Part shown: positions 11,292 to 21,528 of the stretch, piece by piece
Layout: each line of letters starts with the position of its first letter
How positions within the stretch are numbered: the first letter of the stretch is position 1
Source of the DNA: Aliiroseovarius marinus
GTDB lineage: Bacteria; Pseudomonadota; Alphaproteobacteria; Rhodobacterales; Rhodobacteraceae
Assembly (NCBI RefSeq): GCF_004360145.1
Contig: NZ_SAIT01000019.1
Location: 17,493-81,492, forward strand
DNA: 64,000 nt
Direction: 5' to 3'
The notes under the pieces: model-generated
The model's input: the letters and a program-made list of their open reading frames with translations, nothing else
Database searches by the model: none
Told to the model about the DNA's origin: nothing
Position numbers and translations under genes: made by a program

Positions 11292-12514
11292 TAGCGGTCG
11301 ATCTCCCCAAACACGATGTCCATGGTGCCGATGATGGCGGCAACGTCGGCCAGTTGGTGGCCACCGGCCACATAGTCCATGGCCTGAAGATGCAGGAACC
11401 CGGGCGCGCGGATTTTCGAGCGGTAGGGTTTGTTCGATCCGTCCGACACCAGATAGACGCCGAATTCGCCTTTCGGCGCTTCAACGGCGGCGTAGACTTC
11501 ACCCTCGGGCAGCTTGAAGCCTTCGGTGTAAAGCTTGAAGTGGTGGATCAGGCTTTCCATCGACTGCTTCATGTCGCTACGCTTGGGCGGGGTCAGCTTG
11601 CCACGGGCCAGCACATCGCCCTGCCCTTCCGGCGCGCGCAGTTTGTCGACACACTGCAGGATGATCGACAGCGACTGGCGCATCTCTTCCATGCGGACGA
11701 GGTAGCGGTCATAGCAGTCGCCGTTCTTGCCGACGGGGATCTGGAACTCGAACTCGTCATAGCATTCATAGGGCTGCGCGCGACGCAGGTCCCATGCCAG
11801 ACCCGAGCCACGAACCATCACGCCCGAGAAGCCCCAATCCAGAATGTCCTGCTCATCGACCACACCAATGTCAGCGTTGCGCTGCTTGAAGATGCGGTTT
11901 TCGGTCAGAAGCTCGTCCAGATCCTTGATGCGGGTCGGGAAGTGGTGGGCCCATGTCTCGATATCGTCGATCAGTTCGGGCGGCAGGTCCTGGTGGACAC
12001 CGCCGGGACGGAAATAGTTGGCGTGCAGACGCGCGCCACAGGCACGTTCGTAAAAGCCCATAAGCGCTTCACGCTCGACAAAGCCCCAGAGCGGCGGGGT
12101 CAATGCGCCCACGTCCATCGCCTGCGTGGTCACGTTCAGCAGGTGGTTCAGCACACGACCGATTTCCGAGAACAGAACGCGGATCAGCTGACCACGACGC
12201 GGCACTTCGACACCGGCCAGTTTCTCGATCGCCAGACACCACGCGTGTTCCTGGTTCATCGGGGCCACATAGTCCAGACGGTCGAAATACGGCAGGTTCT
12301 GCAGATAGGTGCGGCTTTCCATCAGCTTTTCGGTGCCACGGTGCAGAAGGCCGATATGCGGGTCGGCCCGCTCGACAATCTCGCCATCCAGCTCAAGCAC
12401 CATACGCAGCACGCCGTGTGCCGCCGGGTGCTGAGGCCCGAAGTTGATGTTAAAGTTTCGGATCTTCTGTTCGCCGGTTTTGGCGTCTTCGAAGTTGTTG
12501 GATCCGTCCATCAT
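11291..12514 (-). CDS. nuoD: NADH-quinone oxidoreductase subunit D
   Basis: 49-kDa-type subunit lining the quinone site, 407 aa. The conserved [21 protein letters not shown] is near the N-terminus (shown here only as a landmark) and the C-terminus is DIVFGEIDR. Two adjacent ATGs (12514 and 12511) are possible starts. The first overlaps the TGA of the upstream sulfotransferase gene (ATGA), indicating translational coupling to it rather than to nuoC. An in-frame ATG at 12538 lies inside the sulfotransferase and has no supporting ribosome site. Confidence 0.97.
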   Translation of the reverse strand: MMDGSNNFEDAKTGEQKIRNFNINFGPQHPAAHGVLRMVLELDGEIVERADPHIGLLHRGTEKLMESRTYLQNLPYFDRLDYVAPMNQEHAWCLAIEKLAGVEVPRRGQLIRVLFSEIGRVLNHLLNVTTQAMDVGALTPPLWGFVEREALMGFYERACGARLHANYFRPGGVHQDLPPELIDDIETWAHHFPTRIKDLDELLTENRIFKQRNADIGVVDEQDILDWGFSGVMVRGSGLAWDLRRAQPYECYDEFEFQIPVGKNGDCYDRYLVRMEEMRQSLSIILQCVDKLRAPEGQGDVLARGKLTPPKRSDMKQSMESLIHHFKLYTEGFKLPEGEVYAAVEAPKGEFGVYLVSDGSNKPYRSKIRAPGFLHLQAMDYVAGGHQLADVAAIIGTMDIVFGEIDR

Positions 12515-13368
12515 ACGCTCACCATCTTCTGGGTCCATTCCGACGGAAGTTCACCCATGAACTTCTCGACGAAATTGTATTGCGGTTTAAGGGCTGCTTG
12601 CAGCTGGGCCCGTTGGGCTGCTGGCAGGTCGGCAGACACGCTGCGATGCACCACGCGGTCAAACTGTGCCGGTTCATGGGTGATCCCCAAAAACGCACAA
12701 AGGCGCGCGATTGCGTCAGGCGTGAACAGCCGTTCGTAAAATTCAATGTGAAACATCCCAGTCGGCACAGCGGCGCTGAGACGGTTCAGAGTGCGGCGAT
12801 AGTTCGACCGCTCAAGGATGTTCGTGGCCGTCCCGTCCAGAACGCCCTTGATTTTGGCGTCCAAGGCAGCGCGTCCGCCCTGTCCTGCGACCATGCGGAT
12901 GTTCGACCAGATGCGTTCCACCGGGTCACGCATCAAATAGACAAAGCGCACTTTGTCGGTCAGCCCGGCCATCGCACGGAAGGTTGCCTCTTTCAGCATG
13001 CCATAGGCCGGGGTGAAGTCCCCGATCAGTTTGGCATCGCCCGAGGCTTTCTGGACAAAGCTCAGATAGGCGGCGTCGTCGCGGGTTTCCCCGTCAAACG
13101 TGTCCAGCCAAGCCTCGCCATCCGCCAGCAGGCGTTGCTGATGCGGCTTCGGAGTGTCCTCTGCCGCCAGTCGGGCGCGCACGCCGTCCAGACGCTCTTC
13201 CAGCTGCTTGCGGTGCCAAGCTCCGCTGCCATGCTCAAGCGCGTCGAAATAGTGAAGCTCCTTCACCGCCGGAAGCTGACACTCCCGGTGCGCATTCAGG
13301 TAGTCGTACAGCCAGCTTGTGCCAGCCTTCGTCGCCCCAACGCAGAATATGAAGGTTTGCCCACTCAT
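12511..13368 (-). CDS. Sulfotransferase-family protein inserted between nuoC and nuoD
   Basis: A 285-aa protein of the PAPS-dependent sulfotransferase fold. The 5'-phosphosulfate loop is at residues 9-20 ([12 protein letters not shown]) and the 3'-phosphate motif at 147-155 (RDPVERIWS). The start at ATG 13368 (MSGQTFIF) lies 5 bases after the nuoC stop; the upstream in-frame ATG at 13434 is inside nuoC. Its TGA overlaps the nuoD ATG, so it is embedded and coupled in the complex I operon. The substrate is unknown; bacterial relatives sulfate glycans, lipids or proteins. No transmembrane segment or signal peptide is visible, so it is probably cytoplasmic. The position inside nuo is unusual. Confidence 0.85.
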   Translation of the reverse strand: MSGQTFIFCVGATKAGTSWLYDYLNAHRECQLPAVKELHYFDALEHGSGAWHRKQLEERLDGVRARLAAEDTPKPHQQRLLADGEAWLDTFDGETRDDAAYLSFVQKASGDAKLIGDFTPAYGMLKEATFRAMAGLTDKVRFVYLMRDPVERIWSNIRMVAGQGGRAALDAKIKGVLDGTATNILERSNYRRTLNRLSAAVPTGMFHIEFYERLFTPDAIARLCAFLGITHEPAQFDRVVHRSVSADLPAAQRAQLQAALKPQYNFVEKFMGELPSEWTQKMVSV

Positions 13369-13373
13369 CAGGA

Positions 13374-13985
13374 TCAGCCTTTGGCCTCTTCCGTTTTCTC
13401 GTCGCCGGGCAGGATATAGTTTGCACCTTCCCACGGGGACATGAAGTCGAACTGGCGGTAATCTTGGGTCAGGGTTACGGGTTCATACACCACGCGCTTC
13501 TCGACCTCGTCATACCGCACTTCGGTATAGCCGGTGGTCGGGAAATCCTTGCGCAGCGGGAAGCCGCGGAAACCATAGTCGGTCAGGATGCGACGCAGAT
13601 CCGGGTGGCCTGTGAACAGGATGCCGAACATGTCGAACACTTCACGCTCGAACCAGTTGGCCGATTTGTGGACTTCGGTGATCGAGGGCACCATCTCGTC
13701 CTCGCGCACGGCCACTTTCACGCGGATGCGCTGGTTCGTGTACATGGACAGGAAGTGGTAAACCACGTCGAAACGGGCTTCACGCTCGGGATGGTCGACG
13801 GCGGTGATATCCACCAACGTCGAGAACTTGCAGCCGTTGTCGGTCTTCAGGAACTCGATAAAGGCCACAATACCCGACAGCGGTACGTTCACGGTCAGCT
13901 CGCCATAGGCGACATCCCAGTTCAGGACACAGTCGGGACGTTTGGCTTCAATGGTTGCGCCAAGTTCTTTCAGGGCTTCGCTCAT
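13374..13985 (-). CDS. nuoC: NADH-quinone oxidoreductase subunit C
   Basis: 30-kDa-type hydrophilic subunit of the complex I connecting module, 203 aa, separate from NuoD (fused in E. coli). The family signature [37 protein letters not shown] is recognisable across residues 112-150. It starts at ATG 13985, 3 bases after nuoB. The C-terminus is short and acidic ([10 protein letters not shown]). Confidence 0.97.
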   Translation of the reverse strand: MSEALKELGATIEAKRPDCVLNWDVAYGELTVNVPLSGIVAFIEFLKTDNGCKFSTLVDITAVDHPEREARFDVVYHFLSMYTNQRIRVKVAVREDEMVPSITEVHKSANWFEREVFDMFGILFTGHPDLRRILTDYGFRGFPLRKDFPTTGYTEVRYDEVEKRVVYEPVTLTQDYRQFDFMSPWEGANYILPGDEKTEEAKG

Positions 13986-13988
13986 CGC

Positions 13989-14513
13989 TTACCTCACAAT
14001 CGTGCCGGTGCGGCGGATTTTGCGTTGCAGCTGCAGGATGCCATACAGCAGTGCCTCTGCAGTCGGAGGGCAGCCGGGTACGTAAACGTCCACGGGCACG
14101 ATGCGGTCACATCCACGCACCACCGAGTAGGAATAGTGATAGTAACCACCACCGTTCGCGCAGGATCCCATCGAGATCACATAGCGCGGATCGGGCATCT
14201 GGTCGTACACTTTGCGCAGCGCCGGGGCCATCTTGTTGGTCAGCGTGCCGGCCACAATCATCAGGTCCGACTGACGCGGGGACGCACGCGGGGCGGTCCC
14301 GAAACGCTCGAGGTCATAGTGGGCCATCGCCGAGTGCATCATTTCAACCGCGCAGCAGGCCAGACCAAAGGTCATCCAGTGCAGTGAGCCAGTACGGGCC
14401 CAGTTGATGATGTCATCCGTGGTGGTCAGCAGAAAGCCCTTGTCGGCCAGCTGATCATTCAGAAGACGGGTCGCGTGTTCGCGGTCACCGCCTGCCGTGT
14501 TGGCTCCGGTCAT
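13989..14513 (-). CDS. nuoB: NADH-quinone oxidoreductase subunit B
   Basis: PSST subunit carrying the terminal [4Fe-4S] cluster N2 that reduces quinone; 174 aa. Ligands are visible as Cys 53 and 54 ([10 protein letters not shown]), Cys 118 ([10 protein letters not shown]) and Cys 148 ([12 protein letters not shown]). The start is taken at ATG 14513, overlapping the nuoA stop by one base (TGATG) with GGGAG just upstream; starts further 5' would overlap nuoA without support. Confidence 0.98.
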   Translation of the reverse strand: MTGANTAGGDREHATRLLNDQLADKGFLLTTTDDIINWARTGSLHWMTFGLACCAVEMMHSAMAHYDLERFGTAPRASPRQSDLMIVAGTLTNKMAPALRKVYDQMPDPRYVISMGSCANGGGYYHYSYSVVRGCDRIVPVDVYVPGCPPTAEALLYGILQLQRKIRRTGTIVR

Positions 14514-14878
14514 CACTCCCATTCCAGCGCACCTTTCTTCCATTCATAAGCAAAGCCGATCGTCAGAACGGCCAAGAACACCATCATCGACCAGAACCCG
14601 ACCAACCCGACATCCTTGAAGGCCACGGCCCAAGGGAACAGGAAGGCAATTTCCAGATCGAAAATGATGAACAGGATCGCCACCAGGTAAAACCGGCTGT
14701 CAAATTTCATCCGTGCGTCATCGAAGGCATTGAAACCGCATTCGTAAGCACTAAGTTTTTCGGGGTCGGGATTGCGGACTGCCAGCACAACGGCTGCGAG
14801 GATCAGAACAAGTCCGATAACAATGGCGAGTCCGAGGAAAATGATGATGGGGAGGTATTCCCGGAGAAGATCTTCCAC
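14513..14878 (-). CDS. nuoA: NADH-quinone oxidoreductase subunit A
   Basis: First gene of the complex I operon; 121-aa membrane subunit with three helices. The conserved loop [12 protein letters not shown] (about residues 45-56) contains the Cys that is exposed in the deactive enzyme of other species. It starts at ATG 14878 ([12 protein letters not shown]). The operon promoter should lie in the upstream 310 bases, but no convincing -35/-10 pair was found. Confidence 0.97.
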   Translation of the reverse strand: MEDLLREYLPIIIFLGLAIVIGLVLILAAVVLAVRNPDPEKLSAYECGFNAFDDARMKFDSRFYLVAILFIIFDLEIAFLFPWAVAFKDVGLVGFWSMMVFLAVLTIGFAYEWKKGALEWE

Positions 14879-15189
14879 GTGTGGCTCCTTATAAAGCGGA
14901 TTTACCGCCTTTCGCTAGCTATGTGCGGTTTACCGCCGCACCGATGCAGGGTCAACCGACAGGCCATCGCATTCAATCATTTGAATTCGAGGCCGCATAC
15001 CGTCACAAAACGGTCGCAATAGCGTTGAAAGTAAGGGGCGTGAGCGCTACCCGCGCTGCAGGATCATTCAAAAATTCCATCACGTGTTAAGCAATTTTCC
15101 TTGTCGTCTTTTCGCCCGTCCGAGCATCTGCAGCATTTCCGCTTCTGTGACGGGTCAGAAAAGAGACTCACCGGGGCGTGCGTCGTCGC
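14879..15189. other. Intergenic region upstream of nuoA
   Basis: About 310 bases between nuoA and a small membrane-protein gene on the same strand. It presumably holds the nuo promoter. An inverted repeat ATTCAA-TCAT-TTGAAT lies at 14971-14986, about 95 bases upstream of nuoA, and could be a regulator site. A long imperfect stem is annotated separately at 15107-15164. No open reading frame here looks like a gene. Confidence 0.5.
15107..15164. repeat. Long imperfect inverted repeat between liu and nuo operons
   Basis: Two arms, TCTTTTC-G-CCCGTC (15107-15120) and GACGGG-TCA-GAAAAGA (15149-15164), pair with a small bulge around a 28-base loop that contains CTGCAG. It lies after the last gene of the leucine operon and before nuoA, so it may act as a transcription boundary. 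There is no clean U-run on either strand. Confidence 0.35.
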
Positions 15190-15555
15190 CTAGCTAAACG
15201 CAAGTCGCAGGGCGCAAATTGTCAGCACGACAGTCACCGGTCCCCACAAAAAACGCTCGGCGCGCGAAGGAGTGGCCAGATTGGCTATCGTCGTGGCAAT
15301 TGTGACGGCAAAGGCGGCCCAAAAAGTCCAGTTTGGCCAGTCTGGTACAATGCCGGCGCGTGCCGCCATCGCGGTTCCCATGAAAGCCAGAAGAGCCCCC
15401 TGCCCGATGGCCGCCATGCGCATGGCCGGAGGCAAACGACCGCGCCAGCGACCGCCGTTTGCCAGATGCCCCCACGGTGCCCCCAACGCCATGCAGGCTT
15501 GGAAGCACACAAGGATCGCGATCAGCGCGACGTATATCCAGCCAGCCCAGATCAT
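15190..15555 (-). CDS. Small four-helix membrane protein (unknown)
   Basis: A 121-aa protein with about four predicted transmembrane helices (MIWAGWIYVALIAILVCF, a middle pair, and a C-terminal helix ending RLAFS). It is not recognised as a known family. It starts 17 bases after the methylglutaconyl-CoA hydratase stop on the same strand and is probably the last gene of the leucine-degradation transcript. Nothing in the sequence shows a link to that pathway. Confidence 0.7.
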   Translation of the reverse strand: MIWAGWIYVALIAILVCFQACMALGAPWGHLANGGRWRGRLPPAMRMAAIGQGALLAFMGTAMAARAGIVPDWPNWTFWAAFAVTIATTIANLATPSRAERFLWGPVTVVLTICALRLAFS

Positions 15556-15572
15556 GTGCGGAGGCTAGCAGG

Positions 15573-16355
15573 TTACGCCCAACTTGGCTTCTCTTTTGCG
15601 AAGAAGGCCGCGATGCCTTCCTGCGCCTCGGCGCTTTCCCAGCGCGCGACCAGACCAGCAATGGTTTCGTCGATGATCTCTTCCGTGATGGGCGGACCAA
15701 GACGGCGGGCCAATGCTTTGGCTTCGGCCACAGCGCCCGGAGCCACGGAGAGGTAAGGCTTCACTTCCGCTTCGACGGCGGCATCCAAATCCTCGGGCGC
15801 GACGGCCTTGGCCAGAAGGCCCAGTGTCACAGCCTCGTCCGCATCGAAAATGCGCGCCGACATGAAGACACGGCGCGCCATCGCCTCGCCCAGACGGGCC
15901 AGAACGTAGGGTCCGATGGTGGCCGGGATCAGGCCCAGACGGGTTTCGGTCAGGCCAAACTTTGCCCCCTGAACACCGATCGAAACATCGGACACCGAGG
16001 CCATGCCAACCCCACCACCAAATGCCTGCCCCTGCACGCGTGCAATCAAGGGCTTGGGCATTTCATTCAATGCGTTCAACATCATAGCCAGCTTCTTGGC
16101 CTCGACCCCACGGGTCACCGGGTCCGCCGCCATCTGGTCCTGCATCCAGCGCAAATCCCCGCCCGCGCAGAAGCTTTTGCCGTCGCCGGTCAGGATCACG
16201 ACTCGTACCGCGTCATCCGCACCCAGCTTGTGGGCGGCGTCCGTCAGCTCTTCAATCATCTGAGCCGACATGGCATTGTGCTTGTCCGCACGATCCAGAA
16301 GCAGTGTGGCTACGCCGCGTTCGTCCGTGCTGATCGAAATGGTTTCGTAGGCCAT
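15573..16355 (-). CDS. liuC: Enoyl-CoA hydratase family, probable methylglutaconyl-CoA hydratase
   Basis: A 260-aa crotonase-fold enzyme. Oxyanion-hole segments are visible: SFCAGGDLRWM, and AFGGGVGMASVSDVSI with the following LTETRLGLIPATIGPYV. From its place directly after HMG-CoA lyase and the methylcrotonyl-CoA carboxylase genes it most likely hydrates 3-methylglutaconyl-CoA to HMG-CoA in leucine breakdown. The start at ATG 16355 is preferred (GGGGAG five bases upstream); a GTG at 16361 overlapping the mvaB stop is an alternative. Confidence 0.9.
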   Translation of the reverse strand: MAYETISISTDERGVATLLLDRADKHNAMSAQMIEELTDAAHKLGADDAVRVVILTGDGKSFCAGGDLRWMQDQMAADPVTRGVEAKKLAMMLNALNEMPKPLIARVQGQAFGGGVGMASVSDVSIGVQGAKFGLTETRLGLIPATIGPYVLARLGEAMARRVFMSARIFDADEAVTLGLLAKAVAPEDLDAAVEAEVKPYLSVAPGAVAEAKALARRLGPPITEEIIDETIAGLVARWESAEAQEGIAAFFAKEKPSWA

Positions 16356-16357
16356 GG

Positions 16358-17212
16358 TCACTCCCCTGCCCGCATTTGCCGCGCCATGACGGCGGCTTTT
16401 TCAAGAATGTCCCGGTCCAGCCCGGTGGTGTAGCCCAGCGCAGTCACACGGTCATGCACGGCCTCAGTCGCCACGTTGCCCTGCGCGCCCGGCGCGTAAG
16501 GACAGCCGCCCAGCCCGCCGACAGCCGCGTCAAACACGCGAATGCCCTTGGCCAAGGACGCCTCGACATTGTCACAGGCCCGACCGCTGGTGTCGTGATA
16601 GTGGCCAGCAAACTTCGCCGCGTCGCCCTCGCCCAACACGGCGTCCAGCATGGCCGAGATACTCTCGGGCGTCGCTTGCCCAATCGTATCACCCAGCGAG
16701 ATTTCGTAGCAGCCCATCGCCAGAAGCTCTTTCGCGACCCACGCCACCTGCGCGGGGTCGGTCGGCCCATCGTAAGGGCAGTCCGTCACGCACGAGATAT
16801 AGCCACGCATCGGAAGGCCTGCCGCCTTGGCCGCTTCGGCCACCGGTTGGAACCGTTCAAGGCTTTCGGCAATCGTGCAGTTGATGTTGGCTTTCGAAAA
16901 TCCTTCCGAAGCCGAGCCGAAAATCGCAATCTCGTCGGCCTTCGCCGCCACTGCGCCTTCAAACCCGCGCATGTTCGGTGTTAGCGCCGCATAGGACACG
17001 CCCGGCGCGCGGGTGATACCCGCAAGAACATCTGCGCTATCGGCCATTTGCGGCACCCATTTGGGGCTAACAAAGCTGGCAATCTCGATCCGCTTGAAGC
17101 CCGCGCCAGACAGCAGGTCGACCAGAGCGATCTTCTCTTCGGTCGGGATCTGACGCTTTTCGTTTTGCAACCCGTCACGCGGGCCGACTTCGAAAATTTC
17201 AACATATTCCAT
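16358..17212 (-). CDS. mvaB: Hydroxymethylglutaryl-CoA lyase
   Basis: A 284-aa TIM-barrel lyase that splits HMG-CoA into acetyl-CoA and acetoacetate, the last step of leucine degradation. The N-terminal EVGPRDGLQNEK binds metal and substrate, and the catalytic-cysteine loop GLGGCPYAPGAQGN has the active Cys at residue 237. It lies 3 bases after the GST-like gene. The acetoacetate produced could be activated by the scoAB enzyme encoded at 60.7-62.1 kb. Confidence 0.95.
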   Translation of the reverse strand: MEYVEIFEVGPRDGLQNEKRQIPTEEKIALVDLLSGAGFKRIEIASFVSPKWVPQMADSADVLAGITRAPGVSYAALTPNMRGFEGAVAAKADEIAIFGSASEGFSKANINCTIAESLERFQPVAEAAKAAGLPMRGYISCVTDCPYDGPTDPAQVAWVAKELLAMGCYEISLGDTIGQATPESISAMLDAVLGEGDAAKFAGHYHDTSGRACDNVEASLAKGIRVFDAAVGGLGGCPYAPGAQGNVATEAVHDRVTALGYTTGLDRDILEKAAVMARQMRAGE

Positions 17213-17215
17213 GAC

Positions 17216-17893
17216 TTACTCCTCAGGCACGGGATAGAAATCCTGCGCATAGAAACGCTGTTCACCTTCACGGGCGACGGTGCGCTGATAGGACGGCAAG
17301 GCTTCGATCCGCGCTTTATAGGCCGTGACATTCGGGAACTCATCGAGCTTCACATAGTAAGGCGCGGCGAAGATGTTGAACCCCATCATGATATCGGCGG
17401 CCGAGAATCCGCGATCCAACAGCCAGTCGCGTCCTTCAAGCCGTTTCTCAAGCCCCGCCAGCGTGTGGCGCAGACGCGCCACGTTCAGCTTCAGCACAAT
17501 CGGGCTGGCCTTTGCAGGCGGACGCAGGAAAACCATCTGCATGTTTAGCTGTTCGATCAGGCTGGCCATGGTTTCGGTGTAGTGAATCCACTGCAGATAA
17601 TCCGTGCGTTCCGGCTGGCCGGGGGCCACGCCCAGTTCGGGCGCATAGGTCTCGGTCAGGTACTCAACAATGGCCCCGCTTTCCGACATGGTGATGTCAC
17701 CGATTTCCAGCGCCGGAATGCGGGTGGCGGGCGAGACCTTGCGCAACCCGCCTTCGAACATCTCTTTCGAGCCGATCTTGTACTCGACCACCTCAAGAGC
17801 CTCGCCGAGCTTGTCTTCCAACCCGATCTCTTCGATCAGCCACAGCACCCGGACCGAGCGCCCGTATTGCACATGGTGCAGACGGAACGTCAT
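17216..17893 (-). CDS. Glutathione S-transferase family protein
   Basis: A 225-aa protein with an N-terminal thioredoxin-like GST domain (MTFRLHHVQYGRSVRVLWLI, then cis-Pro in TRIPALEIGD and SESGAIVEYL) and a helical C-terminal domain. A catalytic Ser/Tyr is plausible in the YGRSVRV segment. The ATG overlaps the mccA stop by four bases, and mvaB follows after 3 bases, so it is fully embedded in the leucine-catabolic operon. A glutathione-dependent step in leucine breakdown is not known; it may scavenge reactive acyl-CoA by-products (inference). Confidence 0.88.
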   Translation of the reverse strand: MTFRLHHVQYGRSVRVLWLIEEIGLEDKLGEALEVVEYKIGSKEMFEGGLRKVSPATRIPALEIGDITMSESGAIVEYLTETYAPELGVAPGQPERTDYLQWIHYTETMASLIEQLNMQMVFLRPPAKASPIVLKLNVARLRHTLAGLEKRLEGRDWLLDRGFSAADIMMGFNIFAAPYYVKLDEFPNVTAYKARIEALPSYQRTVAREGEQRFYAQDFYPVPEE

Positions 17894-19830
17894 GCCTCTT
17901 CCTCTTCGTCTTCCAGACGGATCAGCGGCGCGCCAGCTTCCACCTGATCGCCATCGGCGCAGAGGACTTCGGCAACCACACCGTCGCGCGCAGCTTCCAG
18001 CGAATGCTCCATCTTCATCGCTTCAAGGATCGCAAGGCGGTCGCCTTCCTTCACCTCTTGGCCTGCGGTGGCGAAGACGGCTTTCACAAGGCCCGGCATC
18101 GGCGCTTCGATCACACCCGCACCAGCACCGCTGTCAGCCATCTGATCCAAGGGATCGGCCACGTGGAATTCCAGACCCGATTGGGCAAAGACGGTAACCA
18201 CATTGCCCGCTTTCGCCACGCGCGGGCCACGGTCGCCGCCCATTTTCCACTGACCGTTCAGGCACAGCGCCTCGATCTGGTCTTCGCCCACGGTGATCAT
18301 GTGGCGATCCGCGCCATAGGATGTCACGACCACGTCAAACTGTTCGTCCGCGTGGGTCAGGGTCACGAAATGGTTCAGCCCGCCCCACAGGGTAAAGCCC
18401 GTACCTTCGCGCTTCAGCAGGTCCAGAGCACACAGGGCCGCGGCGCCAATGTCACTTAGGCTTGGGCCCGGCTCGTCGGTCAGCGCTTCCAAATCACGTT
18501 CGATCAGGCCGGTGTCCACGTCGCCAGCGGCAAAGCCCTCGTGACGCGTCAGGGCGCCCAAGAAGGCAAGGTTGGTGACCGATCCCGCCACTTCCGTGTG
18601 CGACAGAGCCGAGGACAGCATCCGCAACGCAGCCGCACGCGAGCCCGCATGCACCGTTAGTTTCGCAATCATCGGGTCATAGAACGGGCTGATCGTATCC
18701 CCTGCCCGCACGCCGGTATCGGCGCGCGCGCCTTCAGGGAACTTCAGATGAGACAGCGTACCGGTCGCGGGCAGGAAGCCCTTCGGCACATCCTCTGCAT
18801 AAAGTCGTGCTTCGAACGCGTGGCCGGTGATGGTCAACTCGTCTTGCTGCTTGGGTAGACCTTCGCCCGAGGCAACGCGCAGCTGCCATTCAACAAGGTC
18901 AACGCCCGTGATTTCTTCGGTCACGGGGTGTTCCACCTGCAGGCGGGTGTTCATTTCCATGAACCAGAAACCATCGGTCCGCAGACCATTGGCGCCGTCC
19001 ACAATGAATTCAACCGTACCTGCGCCCTTATAGCCGATGGCCTCGGCCGCGCGAACGCCTGCCATGCCCATCGCCTCGCGGACCTCTTCGGTCATGCCGG
19101 GCGCCGGAGCTTCTTCGATCACTTTCTGGTGGCGGCGCTGCAACGAGCAGTCGCGCTCGAACAGGTGCACCGCGTGGGTGCCGTCGCCGAAAACCTGCAC
19201 CTCGATGTGACGGGGCGATAGGATGTATTTCTCGATCAACACGTCGGGGTTGCCGAAGGCGGTCTGTGCCTCGCCCTGTGCGCTGGCCAGAGCGTCTGCG
19301 AAATCCGCAGGATCGTCCACACGACGCATCCCCTTACCGCCGCCGCCAGCAACAGCCTTGATCAGCACCGGATAGCCGATGTCCTTTGCCTGATCTGCCA
19401 AGAACGCCGGATCCTGATTTTCGCCGTGATAGCCAGGCACGACCGGCACGCCAGCCTCTTCCATCAGCTTCTTGGCGGCATCCTTCAGACCCATCTTGCG
19501 GATCGCGTCTGAAGACGGGCCAATGAAGGTCAGGCCAGCTTTTTCAACCGCGTCCACGAAGTCGGGGTTTTCCGACAGGAAGCCATAGCCGGGGTGAATG
19601 CCTTGCGCACCGGTGTCGAGCGCCACCTGAATGATCCGGTCGCCCAGAAGATAGGACTGCGCGGGCTGCGGCGGGCCAATGTGAACAGCTTCATCGGCCA
19701 TCCGTACGTGACGCGCATTCGCATCGGCATCCGAGTACACCGCCACGGTGGCCACGCCCAGCTTTCGGGCGGTGTCGATGACGCGGCAGGCAATCTCGCC
19801 GCGGTTTGCAATCAGAATTTTCGTGAACAT
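17890..19830 (-). CDS. mccA: Methylcrotonyl-CoA carboxylase biotin-containing (alpha) subunit
   Basis: A 646-aa subunit with biotin carboxylase N-terminal domain (FTKILIANRGEIACRV), ATP-grasp (GGGGKGMR, EKYILSPRHIEVQ) and C-terminal biotin carboxyl carrier domain with the biotinylated lysine in EAMKMEHSLE. The start at ATG 19830 has an AAAAGGAAC site; the longer reading frame to 19905 lacks support. Together with MccB it carboxylates 3-methylcrotonyl-CoA. Identity as MCC rather than propionyl- or geranyl-CoA carboxylase is inferred from the ivd and mvaB neighbours. Confidence 0.94.
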   Translation of the reverse strand: MFTKILIANRGEIACRVIDTARKLGVATVAVYSDADANARHVRMADEAVHIGPPQPAQSYLLGDRIIQVALDTGAQGIHPGYGFLSENPDFVDAVEKAGLTFIGPSSDAIRKMGLKDAAKKLMEEAGVPVVPGYHGENQDPAFLADQAKDIGYPVLIKAVAGGGGKGMRRVDDPADFADALASAQGEAQTAFGNPDVLIEKYILSPRHIEVQVFGDGTHAVHLFERDCSLQRRHQKVIEEAPAPGMTEEVREAMGMAGVRAAEAIGYKGAGTVEFIVDGANGLRTDGFWFMEMNTRLQVEHPVTEEITGVDLVEWQLRVASGEGLPKQQDELTITGHAFEARLYAEDVPKGFLPATGTLSHLKFPEGARADTGVRAGDTISPFYDPMIAKLTVHAGSRAAALRMLSSALSHTEVAGSVTNLAFLGALTRHEGFAAGDVDTGLIERDLEALTDEPGPSLSDIGAAALCALDLLKREGTGFTLWGGLNHFVTLTHADEQFDVVVTSYGADRHMITVGEDQIEALCLNGQWKMGGDRGPRVAKAGNVVTVFAQSGLEFHVADPLDQMADSGAGAGVIEAPMPGLVKAVFATAGQEVKEGDRLAILEAMKMEHSLEAARDGVVAEVLCADGDQVEAGAPLIRLEDEEEEA

Positions 19831-19922
19831 ATTTCTGTTCCTTTTGTCGGGCGGAGGCTCCGGGGTTACGTGCCCTGCGGACCTCCGAGAGTATGTCCGG
19901 CCCAATGACGGGCCGGGTCCGA

Positions 19923-21527
19923 TTACATGCGGAAGACGCCGAATTTGGTGTCTTCGATCGGCGCGTTCAGCGCGGCCAGCAGCGACAGGTACAGCACCTC
20001 GCGCGATTTACGCGGATCGATGATGCCGTCATCCCACAGACGCGCCGAGGCATAGAGCGGGTGGCTCTGTTCCTCGAACATGTCGATGGTGGGCTGCTTG
20101 AATTCGGCTTCCTCTTCCGCCGACCATTCCCCGCCCTGACGCTCGATCGCGTCACGTTTCACGGTGGCCAACACGCCAGCGGCCTGTTCGCCGCCCATCA
20201 CGGAAATCCGCGAGTTCGGCCAGGTCCACATGAAGCGCGGCTGATAGGCGCGACCGGCCATGCCGTAGTTGCCTGCGCCATACGAGCCACCGACAACCAT
20301 CGTCACTTTCGGGACGTTGGTGGTGGCCACCGCGGTCACCATCTTGGCGCCGTGACGGGCGATGCCCTCGTTTTCGTACTTGCGACCCACCATGAAGCCG
20401 GTGATGTTTTGCAGGAAGACCAGCGGGATATTGCGTTGGCTGCACAGTTCCACGAAATGCGCACCTTTCTGCGCGGCTTCCGAGAAGATCACGCCGTTGT
20501 TCGCGATGATCCCGATGGGACAGCCTTTCAGGTGGGCAAAGCCGGTGACCAGCGTTTCGCCAAAGCGCGGTTTGAACTCGTCAAAGCGCGAGCCATCAAC
20601 GATACGCATGATGACTTCGCGAATGTCGTAAGGCGTCTTCAGATCGGCGGGGACCACGCCCAGCAGCTCTTCCGCGTCATAAAGCGGCTCTTCCGGTTCC
20701 TGCCATTTCACGGTGGCAGGACGCTCGCGGTTCAGGCTTTCAACCGCGCGACGGGCCAGCGCCAGAGCGTGGGCGTCGTCTTCGGCCAGATAGTCTGCCA
20801 CACCGGACAGACGGGTGTGGACATCGCCACCGCCGAGGTCTTCGGCCGACACAACCTCGCCGGTTGCGGCCTTCACCAAGGGCGGGCCTGCAAGGAAGAT
20901 CGTCCCCTGCTCTTTCACGATGATGGTCACGTCCGACATGGCGGGCACGTAAGCGCCACCTGCGGTACAGGAGCCCATCACAACCGCGATCTGCGGGATG
21001 CCCTTCGCGGACATGCGCGCTTGGTTATAGAAGATGCGGCCAAAGTGGTCGCGATCCGGGAAGACCTCGTCCTGCTGCGGCAGGTTCGCGCCACCCGAGT
21101 CCACTAGATAGATACAAGGCAGATTGCACTCTTCCGCGATCTCTTGCGCGCGCAGGTGCTTTTTCACGGTCATCGGATAGTAAGTGCCGCCCTTCACGGT
21201 GGCATCGTTACAGACGATCATGCACTCCTGACCGTGGACCTGACCGATCCCGGCAATCACACCGGCGCAGGGCGCGGCATTGTCATACATGTCGTGGGCG
21301 GCCGTCGCGCCGACCTCGAGGAACGGAGACCCCGGATCCAGCAGGTTCGACACGCGATCACGCGGCAGCATCTTGCCGCGGCTCAGGTGACGGTCGCGGG
21401 ATTTCTGCCCACCACCGCCTACGGCGGCCTCGGCAGCATCTGCCACCACTTTCAGGGCATCCAGATGCCCTTCGCGGTTTGCTTTATACGCCTCGGACCC
21501 GGGCGTGGCTTGGGATTGAAGTTTCAT
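19923..21527 (-). CDS. mccB: Methylcrotonyl-CoA carboxylase carboxyltransferase (beta) subunit
   Basis: A 534-aa carboxyltransferase of the acyl-CoA carboxylase family, with segments such as [18 protein letters not shown] and [18 protein letters not shown], and the C-terminal [10 protein letters not shown] typical of MCC beta subunits. The ATG at 21527 lies one base after the stop of the LprI-like gene, with GAAGGA upstream. A 92-base spacer separates it from mccA. Confidence 0.95.
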   Translation of the reverse strand: MKLQSQATPGSEAYKANREGHLDALKVVADAAEAAVGGGGQKSRDRHLSRGKMLPRDRVSNLLDPGSPFLEVGATAAHDMYDNAAPCAGVIAGIGQVHGQECMIVCNDATVKGGTYYPMTVKKHLRAQEIAEECNLPCIYLVDSGGANLPQQDEVFPDRDHFGRIFYNQARMSAKGIPQIAVVMGSCTAGGAYVPAMSDVTIIVKEQGTIFLAGPPLVKAATGEVVSAEDLGGGDVHTRLSGVADYLAEDDAHALALARRAVESLNRERPATVKWQEPEEPLYDAEELLGVVPADLKTPYDIREVIMRIVDGSRFDEFKPRFGETLVTGFAHLKGCPIGIIANNGVIFSEAAQKGAHFVELCSQRNIPLVFLQNITGFMVGRKYENEGIARHGAKMVTAVATTNVPKVTMVVGGSYGAGNYGMAGRAYQPRFMWTWPNSRISVMGGEQAAGVLATVKRDAIERQGGEWSAEEEAEFKQPTIDMFEEQSHPLYASARLWDDGIIDPRKSREVLYLSLLAALNAPIEDTKFGVFRM

Positions 21528-21528
21528 C

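Noticed and set aside
788..11294. Very long + strand open frames (for example 788-2554, 5970-8180, 9057-11294) opposite nuo genes
   Set aside because: They lie antisense to unmistakable nuo genes and reflect high third-position GC; their translations match no family.
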